This document shows positions 7,809 to 17,515 of a stretch of DNA of 64,000 nt, piece after piece. The first letter of the stretch is position 1, and the number at the start of each line of letters is the position of its first letter. The stretch comes from Cnuibacter physcomitrellae (GTDB taxonomy: Bacteria > Actinomycetota > Actinomycetes > Actinomycetales > Microbacteriaceae). The DNA lies in assembly GCF_014640535.1 (NCBI RefSeq), contig NZ_BMHD01000001.1, forward strand, positions 622,214-686,213. The letters are read 5' to 3'. Made by a program: the position numbers and the translations under genes. The notes beneath the pieces were generated by a model. That model did not search any database. It was not told where the DNA came from and worked only from the letters and a program-made list of their open reading frames with translations.

Positions 7809-8807
7809 ATGACGACCCTGAAGACCGTCCGCGGACCGGAGTTCACCCGCATCCTCTCGATCGGCGCCTCGCGCGGCGATCTCACGGTGCCCAACGACGA
7901 CCTGGTCGGGCCGATCGACTCGTCCGACGAGTGGATCCGCCAGCGCACCGGGATCATCGAGCGCAAGCGCGCCTCGCACGACGTCCTGGCCGCCGACCTC
8001 GCGGAGGCCGCCTCGAAGGAGGCGATCGAGCGCGCCGGGATCACCCCCGACCGTGTCGGAGCGGTGCTGGTGTCCACGATCAGCAACCCCGTCATCACCC
8101 CGTCGCTGGCCACCCAGCTCGCGAAGCGGATCGGCGCGCCGAAGGCCGCCGCCTACGACATCAGCGCGGCCTGCGCCGGCTACGCCTACGGCATCGCCCA
8201 GGCCGACGCCCTCATCCGCGCGGGTCTCGCCGAGTACGTGCTCGTCGTGGGCGCCGAGAAGCTCTCCGAGTACGTCGACCCCACCGACCGGTCGATCTCG
8301 TTCCTCCTCGGCGACGGCGCCGGCGCCGCGATCGTGGGGCCGAGCGAGACGCCGGGCATCGGCGCGTCGATCTGGGGCTCGGACGCCGACAAGTACGACG
8401 AGATCCACATGACCGGCACCACGACCGGGTTCCGGGACGGCGAGGTCGAGTGGCCGACGCTCCGACAGAACGGCCAGGCGGTCTTCCGCTGGGCGGTGTG
8501 GGAGATGGCGAAGGTCGCCCAGCAGGCGCTCGATGCCGCCGGCGTCTCCGCGTCCGACCTCGCCGCCTTCATCCCCCACCAGGCGAACATGCGCATCATC
8601 GACGAGTTCGCCAAGCAGCTCGGCATCGGCCCGGACACGATCGTCGCCCGCGACATCGAGACCACAGGGAACACCTCGGCGGCGTCCATCCCGCTCGCGA
8701 CCCACCGGCTTCTCGAGGAGCACCCCGAGCTGTCGGGGGGCCTCGCGCTCCAGATCGGCTTCGGCGCGGGCCTCGTGTTCGGCGCCCAGGTCGTCGTCCT
8801 GCCCTGA
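7809..8807 (+). CDS. fabH: Beta-ketoacyl-ACP synthase III
   Basis: FabH starts fatty acid chains by condensing an acyl-CoA primer with malonyl-ACP; in actinobacteria the primers are often branched. The 332-residue protein carries the thiolase-fold catalytic triad: Cys122 in ISAACAGYAYG, His257 in IPHQANMRI and Asn288 in TTGNTSAASIP. Length and motif spacing match the family. It lies between fabD and acpP on the same strand; the short gap before fabD and the AGCAGC-rich stretch before the ATG suggest co-transcription with fabD. Confidence 0.96.
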   Translation: MTTLKTVRGPEFTRILSIGASRGDLTVPNDDLVGPIDSSDEWIRQRTGIIERKRASHDVLAADLAEAASKEAIERAGITPDRVGAVLVSTISNPVITPSLATQLAKRIGAPKAAAYDISAACAGYAYGIAQADALIRAGLAEYVLVVGAEKLSEYVDPTDRSISFLLGDGAGAAIVGPSETPGIGASIWGSDADKYDEIHMTGTTTGFRDGEVEWPTLRQNGQAVFRWAVWEMAKVAQQALDAAGVSASDLAAFIPHQANMRIIDEFAKQLGIGPDTIVARDIETTGNTSAASIPLATHRLLEEHPELSGGLALQIGFGAGLVFGAQVVVLP

Positions 8808-8862
8808 TCTTCAGCGCTGACTAGACTTGTCAGCGGTCATCGACACCCCCAAGGAGAGAACA

Positions 8863-9111
8863 ATGGCATTGTCCAACGAAGAAGTGCTGGCCGGCCTGGC
8901 CGAGCTCATCAACGACGAGACCGGCATCGCGACCGACACGGTGGAGCTGGACAAGTCGTTCACCGACGACCTCGACATCGACTCGATCTCGATGATGACG
9001 ATCGTCGTCAACGCCGAGGAGAAGTTCGACGTCAAGATCCCGGACGAAGAGGTCAAGAACCTCAAGACCGTCGGCGACGCCGTCACCTTCATCGTCTCGG
9101 CCCAGGCCTGA
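8863..9111 (+). CDS. acpP: Acyl carrier protein
   Basis: This 82-residue acidic protein carries growing acyl chains for the Fab enzymes. The phosphopantetheine attachment site is Ser41 in DLDIDSISMM. A strong AAGGAGAG ribosome binding site precedes the ATG at 8863, as expected for one of the most abundant proteins of the cell. The longer frame upstream lacks a comparable site. It sits between fabH and fabF. The CTAGACTTGTCAG stretch before it could hold an additional promoter but I cannot confirm one. Confidence 0.97.
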   Translation: MALSNEEVLAGLAELINDETGIATDTVELDKSFTDDLDIDSISMMTIVVNAEEKFDVKIPDEEVKNLKTVGDAVTFIVSAQA

Positions 9112-9249
9112 CGCACCACGACTCCCGACCGGCGGGGTTCGCCCTAGGACCCTGCCGGTCGAGTCGTCGTGACCACCAGAGCATCCGCTCGCACATCCGC
9201 GCCGCAGCGGCGCACTCGGACTGACCACCCAGAGGAAGCTGTACCACGC

Positions 9250-10488
9250 ATGGGCACCAAGAAGATCGTCGTCACTGGCATCGGAGCCACCTCTCCGCTC
9301 GGCGGCACCGCCGAGGAGAGCTGGCAGAACCTCCTCAAGGGAGAGTCGGGGGCCTCCCCGCTCGAGCAGGAGTGGGTCGCCAGGCTCGAGCTCCCGGTCA
9401 CCTTCGCCGCCCAGGCGCGCGTGCAGCCCACCGAGGTGCTGGAGCGGGTGGAGTCCAAGCGTCTCGACCCCGCCACCCAGTTCGCCGTCATCGCCGCCCG
9501 GGCGGCCTGGGCGGATGCCGGCTCTCCGGACGTCGTCCCCGAGCGCTTCGGCGTCGACTGGGCCACCGGCATCGGGGGCGTCTGGACCCTGCTCGACGCG
9601 TGGGACACGCTGCGCGAGCGCGGTCCCCGACGGGTGCTGCCGATGACCGTGCCCATGCTCATGCCGAACGCCGGGGCTGCCGCGATCGAGATGTCCCTCG
9701 GCGCCCGTGCCGGAGCGCGGACCGTCGTCTCCGCCTGCGCCTCGAGCACCGAGTCCGTCGTCAACGCGTACGAGCACCTGCAGGCCGGCTACGCCGACAT
9801 CATCATCGCGGGTGGTGCCGAGGCGGCGATCCACCCGCTGCCGCTCGCGTCCTTCGCCTCGATGCAGGCGCTCTCGAAGCAGAACGACTCCCCCGCGACC
9901 GCCTCGCGTCCGTACGACGTGAACCGCGACGGCTTCGTGCTCGGTGAGGGTGCCGCGGCTCTCGTGCTCGAGACCGAGGAGCACGCGCTCGCCCGCGGCG
10001 CGAAGATCTACGCCGAGCTGCTCGGCGGTGCCGTGACGAGCGACGCCTTCCACATCACCGCACCCGACCCCGAGGGATCGGCCGCCGCCCGCGCGATGAT
10101 CGCCGCCGTGGAGTCGTCCGGCCTCACGCTCGACGACGTGGCGCACATCAACGCTCACGCCACGAGCACGCCCGTCGGCGACATCGCCGAGTACAAGGCG
10201 CTGCTGCACGTTTTCGGTGATCGGCTGGCCTCCATCCCGGTGTCGGCCACGAAGGCGTCCACGGGCCACCTGCTCGGCGGCGCCGGCGCCATCGAGGCGA
10301 TCTTCACCGTGAAGGCCCTTCAGGAGCGCACCGCTCCGCCGACCATCAACCTCACGGAGCAGGACCCGGAGATCGCCCTCGACGTCGTGCGCGAGCCGCG
10401 CGCGCTGCCCGAGGGAGACCTGGTCGCGATCAGCAACTCGTTCGGCTTCGGCGGCCACAACGCCGTCGTCGCCTTCCGCTCGGTCTGA
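9250..10488 (+). CDS. fabF: Beta-ketoacyl-ACP synthase II
   Basis: FabF elongates acyl-ACP with malonyl-ACP. The 412-residue product has the Cys-His-His triad: Cys163 in VSACASSTE, His303 in NAHATSTPVGD and His340 in KASTGHLLGGAG, and the closing GFGGHNAVV segment. The start at 9250 follows an AGAGGAAG ribosome binding site; the frame is open to 9169, but that extension has no family-like sequence. It ends the fab operon and is followed at once by a strong hairpin. Confidence 0.96.
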   Translation: MGTKKIVVTGIGATSPLGGTAEESWQNLLKGESGASPLEQEWVARLELPVTFAAQARVQPTEVLERVESKRLDPATQFAVIAARAAWADAGSPDVVPERFGVDWATGIGGVWTLLDAWDTLRERGPRRVLPMTVPMLMPNAGAAAIEMSLGARAGARTVVSACASSTESVVNAYEHLQAGYADIIIAGGAEAAIHPLPLASFASMQALSKQNDSPATASRPYDVNRDGFVLGEGAAALVLETEEHALARGAKIYAELLGGAVTSDAFHITAPDPEGSAAARAMIAAVESSGLTLDDVAHINAHATSTPVGDIAEYKALLHVFGDRLASIPVSATKASTGHLLGGAGAIEAIFTVKALQERTAPPTINLTEQDPEIALDVVREPRALPEGDLVAISNSFGFGGHNAVVAFRSV

Positions 10489-10512
10489 CCCGCACGCATC
10501 CACACAGACGAG

Positions 10513-10547
10513 AGCGCCCCCGCCGAGATCGAGTCGGCGGGGGCGCT
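10513..10547. terminator. Hairpin between fabF and the DUF3145 gene
   Basis: A perfect 14-bp inverted repeat, 10513-10526 with 10534-10547 around a 7-base loop, lies between convergent genes. It is very GC-rich with no T run, as is common for actinobacterial terminators, and could serve both strands. Confidence 0.85.
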
Positions 10548-10571
10548 GTCGTGTTCGCGGCTGGGTGGGGG

Positions 10572-11075
10572 TCAGCCGACGCGGTGGAGCCAGACGACCG
10601 GGGACATGTCGCTGGCGTAGCGGAAGGGCTCGAGCTCCTCGTCCCAGGCCTGACCCAGGGCGAGACGCAGCTCGCGGTGCAGCTCGAGCGCGTTGGTGCC
10701 CGCGATCTCCATGGCACCGCGGATGCGGTCCTCCGACACCACGGTGTTGCCCGCGCTGTCGACCTGGGCGTAGTAGATCCCGAGGTCTGGGGTGTGCATC
10801 CAGCGGCCGCCGTCGGTCCCGCTCGACGCCTCCTCGGTCACCTCGTAGCGCAGGTGCTCCCAGCCGCGAAGGGCGGACGCGAGAGCAGCGCCGGTGCCGG
10901 GCTCGCCCTCCCAGAAGAACTCCGCCCTCTGCGCACCACGAAGCGCCGGCTGCTCACTCCAGGAGAAGTTCACGGCACGGCCGATGGCGCGCCCTGCCGC
11001 CCACTCGACGTGGGGACACAGCGCGCGTGGCGCAGAGTGGACGTAGATCACTCCGCGCGTGACGGTGGACGCCAT
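10572..11075 (-). CDS. DUF3145 family protein
   Basis: This 167-residue protein belongs to the actinobacterial DUF3145 family, recognised from RGVIYVHSAPRALCPHVEWA at the N-terminus, a long central WEGEPGTGAALASALRGWEHLRYEVTEE-like region and the WDEELEPFRYASD ending. Its function is unknown. It is found next to the fatty-acid synthase genes in this family of organisms, which suggests but does not prove a link to lipid metabolism. I prefer the ATG at 11075 to the one at 11087 because GGAGAACGAG lies at the right distance before it. Confidence 0.88.
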   Translation of the reverse strand: MASTVTRGVIYVHSAPRALCPHVEWAAGRAIGRAVNFSWSEQPALRGAQRAEFFWEGEPGTGAALASALRGWEHLRYEVTEEASSGTDGGRWMHTPDLGIYYAQVDSAGNTVVSEDRIRGAMEIAGTNALELHRELRLALGQAWDEELEPFRYASDMSPVVWLHRVG

Positions 11076-11213
11076 CTCGTTCTCCATTCCTCAGGTGCGT
11101 CTTCCCCAACGACCTGCAGACGGAGCGATGACCGGTGTGCGGTTGTGCTGCCATTATGCCCACCGCGGATGCGAATCACAAGCGTGTAAGACAGCTCTCG
11201 GCCACGTCAAACC

Positions 11214-11219
11214 TATACT
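11214..11219 (+). promoter_or_regulatory. -10 hexamer TATACT, leaderless promoter of the PadR gene
   Basis: TATACT is close to the sigma-70 consensus and is followed by six bases and the ATG at 11226. It is the strongest -10 box in the window. Confidence 0.7.
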
Positions 11220-11225
11220 GAGTAG

Positions 11226-11792
11226 ATGTCGATCCGCGCGGGCATCCTGGGCGTGCTCATCGAGCAGGACGCCTACGGGCTGCAGATCCACGGCGAGCTC
11301 GAGGAGCGCACCGCCCGGGTCGGGCGCATCAACGTCGGCCAGATCTACTCGACCCTCGATCGCCTCGTCACCTCCGGGTCGGTGACCCCGGGCGATCCCA
11401 CCGACGACGGACTCCCCCGCTATCGGATCACCCAGGCCGGCCGCGAGGAGTTCGACGCCTGGCTCGACTCCCTCGATCCCGACGCCGCCTCCGCCTGGAA
11501 CGACACCGTGTTCATGGTGCTGCTGGTGGCGAGCCTCCCGTCGCAGGACACCTCGGGCGTCCTCGATCGAGCCGAGGCGGTCTGGCGCGCCGCAGCCGAC
11601 CGGACGGGGTCGGCACTGCCGGACAGGGCCAGGGCGCTCCTCGCCGGCGCCGCCCTCGACTGGCTCGCTGCGGCCCGGAGCGAGGCGCCGTCACTGCCGC
11701 GACCGCTCAGCGACCTCCGTCCCCGTCGCGGCCGACGTCCGGGCGCGACGCCACAAGGAGAGCGGCACGAAGCGGGCGAGCGCGCGCTCTGA
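11226..11792 (+). CDS. PadR family transcriptional regulator
   Basis: This 188-residue protein has an N-terminal winged helix of the PadR family: a first helix in SIRAGILGVLIEQDAYGLQIHGEL, recognition region RINVGQIYSTLDRL, then a wing with LPRYRITQAGREEFDAWL. The C-terminal part is helical and ends in a basic tail. PadR proteins usually repress a neighbouring transporter or stress gene. No divergent partner gene is obvious, the upstream neighbour being DUF3145. The last 102 bp overlap the 3' end of the convergent transglutaminase gene on the other strand, which is unusually long. Confidence 0.88.
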   Translation: MSIRAGILGVLIEQDAYGLQIHGELEERTARVGRINVGQIYSTLDRLVTSGSVTPGDPTDDGLPRYRITQAGREEFDAWLDSLDPDAASAWNDTVFMVLLVASLPSQDTSGVLDRAEAVWRAAADRTGSALPDRARALLAGAALDWLAAARSEAPSLPRPLSDLRPRRGRRPGATPQGERHEAGERAL

Positions 11793-14087
11793 GGTGGTCG
11801 CGTCCTCGGCCAGGGCCCCCAGCACGGCGTCGAGGTCGGAGGCGATGAGCGACCTCGCCTGCGCGTCGACCTGGCCGGGCGCGGCGAACTGCTCGCGCTC
11901 GACGGCGGCGGCGAGCCGCTGGAGCTGCTCCGCGGGCACCCTTCGCTCGGCGAGCACACGGCCGGCGAGCGACTGCACGGTCTCCGTCGGGGACCGCGAG
12001 AACCGCTCGTCGTCGAGCGAGTCCTCGAGCTCCATCCAGGCGAGGGTCGCCGGATGCGGGCTCTCACTCAGGGCTCTGACGCGCCGCCGACGGATGAGGG
12101 TGCGGACGGTGAACGGCATCAGCACGACGACGGCGACCGCCAGGACGATCAGACCCGCGACGAGCCAGCCCCGGGCGGTCTCGGCGCCGGACGAGGCAGC
12201 GGCCGAGGTGCCACCCACGTCGTCCTGCGGCCGCGCGCTCTGCGTGGTCTGAGGAACCTCCGCCGGGTCGCTGGCGACGGCCGCGCTATCGCCCGTGCCG
12301 GACGTCGCGTAGTCGGGGAGGCTGTAGTCCGGCGGCGTGAAGTCGAGGCCCGGGGTCGGCTCGAAGGGGACCCAGCCGATGCCCTCGAAGAACAGCTCGG
12401 GCCAGGAGTGCAGCTGATCGGTGTACACGTCGTAGGTCGTGACGCCGTCCTGGCTTCCTGTGGCGGTCTGGCTCGGCGCATAGCCGATGGCGATGCGCGC
12501 CGGGATGCCGAGCACGCGCGCCATGACGGCCATCGCCGAGGCGTAGTGCACGCAGTATCCCGACTTCGCCTCGAGGAACGCGGCGATCTGGTCGGCGCTG
12601 TCGCCGTCGTAGTTCCCGGACACCGGCGCGGAGAGCGAGTACGTGAACTGGCTCGACCTGAAGTACTCCTGCAGGGCCACCGCGCGGTCGTAGTTCGACG
12701 TCGCGGATGCGGTCACCGACCGAGCGGTGTCGCCGATGATCGCGGGCAGCACATCCGGCAGCTGCAGGTACCGGTCGAGATCGGTCGGCACGCTGCTCCC
12801 GGCGGCGGCGAACTGCTCGGGAGTGGGCTGCACGTCGACGCTCGAGACCGCGTAGGAGAGCCCGCGCGTGTCGAGCTCCGAGGTCGTGAGGGTCGAGAGC
12901 CCCGCCGAGAGCTGCCACTGGTCGTCGGCCAGTCCCTCCACCTGGGTCGCGGGGAACGGCATCGGCAGCCAGTCCGTACGCAGTGCCTCGATCGACACCT
13001 CCGTACGCTCGCTCTGCGTGGGCACGTCGGCGGCGAGCCCGACCGGTGTGCCGATCTGCTGCTCGGCGTACGGCACGAGGTCGTCGCCCTCCTCGGGGTG
13101 CCACGTCCCCTCCGTGAAGTCGCCGAGGGTCACCATCCTGAGGTACTCGGCCGAGTCGCCGGTGGTGGAGTACGAGAGCGAGAGCACGGGCGTGCTGCGC
13201 CGCAGGTCGCGGCCGAGCTGGATGGTCGGATCGATCCCGGCGGAGTACACGGAGGGGAAGAGGTTCCCGGCCTGATCCTTGTCGAGCGAGCCCTCGGTGA
13301 GTCCGGGCGTGACGGTGGGCAGCACCACCGTGGCGAGGGCCGTCGCACTCGCGATGACCACGGCGAGCATCCGGTTCCGGCCGGCCCGGGGATCGTGGCG
13401 TCGCACGGATGGGCCGCCGATGCGGGAGCCCGACCAGATCATGCCGAGGTATGCGAGGCCGACGAGCACGTAGATCCCGACCTGCGGCGCGGGCTCTCGG
13501 ATGAACGGGGCGATGGCGAGCACGGCGAGGAGACCCACGCCGCTCAGCGCCGGTTTCCGGAGACCGGTGGCGAGCGCATCCGTCACGATCGCGATCAGGC
13601 CGATCGACATGACGAGGAGCTGGGTGATCGGCTCGTCTGCGACGGCCGGGACGGCCTGCACGGCGATCGACTCCCTGGCCGCCGCGAGGTCGGCCGACAG
13701 CTCCGACAGGGTCGCGAACGTCGGGATGACGAGCCAGAGCGTCGACGCGGCGTAGAGCGCGACGACGACCACGGCCCACACCACGGCCGAGGCGACCACG
13801 GCCGCGAGCTCGGATGCCCCCACGGCGCGCAGCAGCGCCGCGACGCCGAGGACGAGGACGACCATCGCCATGGTCGCGAACCACCAGCCGATGCCCTGGA
13901 GGAGAGGCGAGACCCCGAAGAGCGCCGCACCGATGCCGGCGGCGACGAACAGCGTGCTGAGCCAGGCGCCGGCGTGCTCGCGTCGCCGCTCCGCCCAGCG
14001 CCGCGGCCGACCCGCCCGAGGAGTGTCGACGCGCGCGGGAGCGACCCGAGCGCGAGGCCGTTCGGGGCGGGTGCCGAGAGCCGTCAT
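11691..14087 (-). CDS. TgpA-like membrane transglutaminase (DUF3488/transglutaminase-like)
   Basis: The 798-residue membrane protein starts at the ATG at 14087, overlapping the DUF58 stop codon as ATGA. About 45 basic residues precede a block of transmembrane helices (roughly 45-210). A long extracytoplasmic region contains a transglutaminase-like core with Cys in GYCVHYASAMAVMARVLGIP and His in HSWPELFFEGIGWV, the Cys-His part of the triad. A further membrane helix (about 620-640, LVAGLIVLAVAVVVLMPF) and a cytoplasmic tail follow. Such proteins form operons with MoxR and DUF58 genes and may act in envelope protein processing; the substrate is unknown. Confidence 0.9.
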   Translation of the reverse strand: MTALGTRPERPRARVAPARVDTPRAGRPRRWAERRREHAGAWLSTLFVAAGIGAALFGVSPLLQGIGWWFATMAMVVLVLGVAALLRAVGASELAAVVASAVVWAVVVVALYAASTLWLVIPTFATLSELSADLAAARESIAVQAVPAVADEPITQLLVMSIGLIAIVTDALATGLRKPALSGVGLLAVLAIAPFIREPAPQVGIYVLVGLAYLGMIWSGSRIGGPSVRRHDPRAGRNRMLAVVIASATALATVVLPTVTPGLTEGSLDKDQAGNLFPSVYSAGIDPTIQLGRDLRRSTPVLSLSYSTTGDSAEYLRMVTLGDFTEGTWHPEEGDDLVPYAEQQIGTPVGLAADVPTQSERTEVSIEALRTDWLPMPFPATQVEGLADDQWQLSAGLSTLTTSELDTRGLSYAVSSVDVQPTPEQFAAAGSSVPTDLDRYLQLPDVLPAIIGDTARSVTASATSNYDRAVALQEYFRSSQFTYSLSAPVSGNYDGDSADQIAAFLEAKSGYCVHYASAMAVMARVLGIPARIAIGYAPSQTATGSQDGVTTYDVYTDQLHSWPELFFEGIGWVPFEPTPGLDFTPPDYSLPDYATSGTGDSAAVASDPAEVPQTTQSARPQDDVGGTSAAASSGAETARGWLVAGLIVLAVAVVVLMPFTVRTLIRRRRVRALSESPHPATLAWMELEDSLDDERFSRSPTETVQSLAGRVLAERRVPAEQLQRLAAAVEREQFAAPGQVDAQARSLIASDLDAVLGALAEDATTSERALARFVPLSLWRRARTSAATGTEVAERSRQ

Positions 14088-15385
14088 GCGAGCCCCCTCG
14101 CCTCGCCGAGCGCACGCCAGACCGAGGGGACCGCCTCGTCGGGATCGACGTCGACCACGGTCCATCCCGCTCGGCGAAGCGACGTACCGACCTCGCTTCC
14201 GGCACCGCCCGCCCGTCCGACCTCGAGGTCGGCGTCGCTGCGTACGACGAAGGCGACCGGATGCGAGCTCATCGCCGCGAGCGACTGAAGGCCCTGCTCC
14301 GCCCCGGGCCTGTCCGCGACGAACGCGAACACGGGAGGGGCATCGGGCGACGTCAGGGAGGCGTCCCCCACTGCGGCGCGGAACGCGTCGGGGTCGGCGG
14401 CTCCGGCAGGCGTGGCGAAGGCGAGGTCGTACGCGACGCGCTGCGATCCGGCGACGTCGACGTAGATCGCGTCGGCCGACCTCTCGCCGAACCCCACCAG
14501 GCGCACGCCGAAGCCCTCCGCCACGAGGTGCTGAGCGACCGAGGCGGCGCCGCTCACGGCCCATTCGAACGCGTCGGACGCCGCGTCGTCACCCGGGAAG
14601 GACGACGCGTCGAGGAGCACCACCGCATCCTGGTCGTTCCGCTGATCGTCCTGCTTCACCATCAGCTCGCCGTGCCGGGCCGTGGCGGGCCAGTGCACCT
14701 TGCGCACCGAATCTCCCGGCTGGTAGCGCCGGGCGATGACGTCGGGTTCGCCCGCTCCGACCAGACGCCGCGCGGTCTGCTCCGATCCGTCTCCCGTGGA
14801 GAGGCGCAGGTCGGCCCGGGCGAGGTCGTAGACGGCGGGCGTCACCACCAGGCTGTCGGTCTCTCCGACCGCGACCGAGCGACGGGCCATGCCGAACGGG
14901 TCGGCGAACGTGAGGAGGAGCGGCCCGACGGTGTGGGCGCCACGGCGAGTGGTGTCGGGCCGGTAGTGCAGCCGCTGCACCTCCGGCTCGCCCGCCCTGC
15001 GCGCCGAGAACCCGGGCAGGGCCGGGAGCTCGCTCGGTGCGGTCGACGACATCGGCGCACTGGCCGGGTCGACCCAGGTGACCGCGGGCGTCCGCATCGC
15101 ACCCCAGTTCTGCAGCAGCAGGACGGCGTCGACGGGCTCGCCTGCCGGGGCCGACTCGGGGACGAACCGCCGTCGCACGGTGAGCTGAACCCGGCGCAGC
15201 GCCGTCCAGGCGTATCCGAAGCCGACCACGGCGAGCAGGAAGCAGCCGAGGTAGGCGAACTCCTGCCGGGCGAAGTACCGCGTCGCGACGAAGGCGGCCA
15301 CCGCCACGGCGAGCAGCGCCCACCCCCGCACCGTCAGGCGCGGTGCGCGGGTCGGACGTCGACGACGATCGGCGGCGGAGGCCAT
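14084..15385 (-). CDS. DUF58 domain membrane protein
   Basis: This 433-residue protein begins with a basic stretch and two membrane helices (about 22-60), then a conserved domain with RRLVGAGEPDVIARRYQPGDSVRKVHW near the middle, the DUF58 signature. The C-terminal part resembles a von Willebrand A-like fold with VVLLDASSFPGDD, though the MIDAS motif is incomplete. It lies three bases downstream of the MoxR gene and overlaps the transglutaminase start by four bases, so the genes are co-translated. In MoxR-DUF58 systems the AAA+ protein is thought to act as a chaperone for the DUF58/VWA partner. Confidence 0.9.
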   Translation of the reverse strand: MASAADRRRRPTRAPRLTVRGWALLAVAVAAFVATRYFARQEFAYLGCFLLAVVGFGYAWTALRRVQLTVRRRFVPESAPAGEPVDAVLLLQNWGAMRTPAVTWVDPASAPMSSTAPSELPALPGFSARRAGEPEVQRLHYRPDTTRRGAHTVGPLLLTFADPFGMARRSVAVGETDSLVVTPAVYDLARADLRLSTGDGSEQTARRLVGAGEPDVIARRYQPGDSVRKVHWPATARHGELMVKQDDQRNDQDAVVLLDASSFPGDDAASDAFEWAVSGAASVAQHLVAEGFGVRLVGFGERSADAIYVDVAGSQRVAYDLAFATPAGAADPDAFRAAVGDASLTSPDAPPVFAFVADRPGAEQGLQSLAAMSSHPVAFVVRSDADLEVGRAGGAGSEVGTSLRRAGWTVVDVDPDEAVPSVWRALGEARGLA

Positions 15386-15388
15386 CGG

Positions 15389-16434
<1,046 letters not shown>

Positions 16435-16438
<4 letters not shown>

Positions 16439-16842
16439 CGACGGCGCTCCCATCTGTGGGCGAGGAGGAAGAGGCTGCCGACCAGCGTCGCCACGCCGAG
16501 CGCGAGCAGGAACGGAGTCAGGGACGACACGAGCGAGTACACGACGAAGCCGCCCTGATCGAGCGTGGCGTTCCTCTGCTGATCGGCAATCACCAGGATG
16601 GCCACGATCGGCGCCACGACGAGGGCGACGCCGACCGCCCAGATCGCGACCACGAACCGGTCGACGAGCGCCACCGGCGCGGGCTCGACGGCGACGGAGG
16701 GCTCGATCCGGTCGACGTCGTCGAACACGCGGAGGTCGACGTCGTCGTCGAAGCCGGGTTGGAAGGCGGCATCGAACCGGCTGTCGAAGCCGCTGCCGTC
16801 GCCCGCGGTGGAGTGGCGCTGCACGGTGTCTCCTCGGAACAT
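16435..16842 (-). CDS. Small two-helix membrane protein heading the MoxR operon
   Basis: From the ATG at 16842 this encodes 135 residues. The N-terminal half is acidic and soluble (FDDDVDLRVFDDVDRIEPS), then two membrane helices follow (about 62-85 and 102-128) with a short loop. It ends HRWERRR. I do not recognise the family. The frame is open upstream to 16941, but that part enters the palindrome at 16942 and lacks family-like sequence; GGAACGAG before the ATG is an acceptable ribosome binding site. As the first gene of a translationally coupled operon it may anchor or regulate the MoxR complex. Confidence 0.7.
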
Positions 16843-16941
16843 CTCGTTCCGATAACGGTAGTGCCCGCCGGGGACCCCCGTGTCGCTCCACACCCATTTC
16901 ACACGGGCCCACCAGCCGCGCGCGGGGGGCCTGCCCGCCAA

Positions 16942-16992
16942 TCTGACAGTCGTGGCGGCCGCCAGCCGTCACAGCCCACCACGACTGCCAGA
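16942..16992. repeat. Solitary palindrome of family A
   Basis: TCTGACAGTCGTGG (16942-16955) pairs with its inverse at 16979-16992 with one mismatch in 14. The word TCTGACA-C/G-TCGTGG is the same as in the array at 60.2-61.0 kb. It lies between the divergent MoxR operon and the 17082 gene. Confidence 0.8.
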
Positions 16993-17068
16993 TCCACCGC
17001 CGGACGACGGACGGGCGGGGTGCGCCGGTGCGGGTGCTGGGCTGTTGCTCGGGGAGGTCCAGGCGGCT

Positions 17069-17074
17069 TAGCCT
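17069..17074 (+). promoter_or_regulatory. -10 hexamer TAGCCT, leaderless promoter of the 17082 gene
   Basis: TAGCCT is followed by seven bases and the ATG at 17082. No ribosome binding site fits between. Confidence 0.55.
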
Positions 17075-17081
17075 CAGTCGC

Positions 17082-17345
17082 ATGCGGGACGTCGAGCGGT
17101 TGCGGCCCGACGTCCTCGAGTTCCTCTGGGACGTCGATCCGATCGGCATGAAGGACAAGCGCGCACTCGTCAGGGGCGAATACGACCGCTACGTCGATCG
17201 CGTCGTGAGCGACCTTGTCAACCGCGGTCCGTTCGAGGCAGCGCAGCGCCTGTCTGCGCGATGGGACGAGGAGATGATGGTCACGATCGATCCCGACCGG
17301 CTGATCCCCGGTCTCTCCGCGATCGACGTGCAGAACGCGCCCTGA
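17082..17345 (+). CDS. Hypothetical protein (87 aa)
   Basis: This small soluble protein is 87 residues, rich in charged residues, with VLEFLWDVDPIGMKDKRALVRGEYDRY and PFEAAQRLSARWDEEM as its most protein-like stretches. The pattern suggests a compact helical domain. I do not recognise a family. The start is the ATG seven bases after TAGCCT. It stands alone between the MoxR operon (divergent) and tRNA-Met (convergent). The codon use fits the genome, so I judge it real despite its size. Confidence 0.7.
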   Translation: MRDVERLRPDVLEFLWDVDPIGMKDKRALVRGEYDRYVDRVVSDLVNRGPFEAAQRLSARWDEEMMVTIDPDRLIPGLSAIDVQNAP

Positions 17346-17362
17346 CCACCGGTGGTGCACCG

Positions 17363-17436
17363 TAGGGCGGACGGGACTTGAACCCGTGACCGACGGATTA
17401 TGAGTCCGCTGCTCTGACCAGCTGAGCTACCGCCCC
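17363..17436 (-). tRNA. tRNA-Met (anticodon CAT, elongator type)
   Basis: The minus strand folds into a 74-nt tRNA with D-arm AGCTCAGCTGGTCAGAGC, anticodon loop CTCATAA (anticodon CAT) and T-arm GGGTTCAAGTCCC. The acceptor stem has a G1-U72 pair and lacks the initiator features, so this looks like the elongator tRNA. A tRNA-Ile with modified CAT cannot be fully excluded by eye. Confidence 0.92.
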
Positions 17437-17515
17437 GCGGCCGGCGACGGGTCGCACGGCCGAGGTACACGATACCGCGCCTCGGCGGAGCGACCCGCTC
17501 ACGCCGCGGGCGAGG

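Noticed and set aside
10489-11225. Possible mobile element ends around the DUF3145 gene
   Set aside because: The inverted repeat at 10513-10547 is a terminator hairpin; there are no direct repeats or transposase genes.
17189-17470. Minus-strand frame of 93 codons over tRNA-Met
   Set aside because: It runs through the tRNA and opposite a more credible plus-strand gene.
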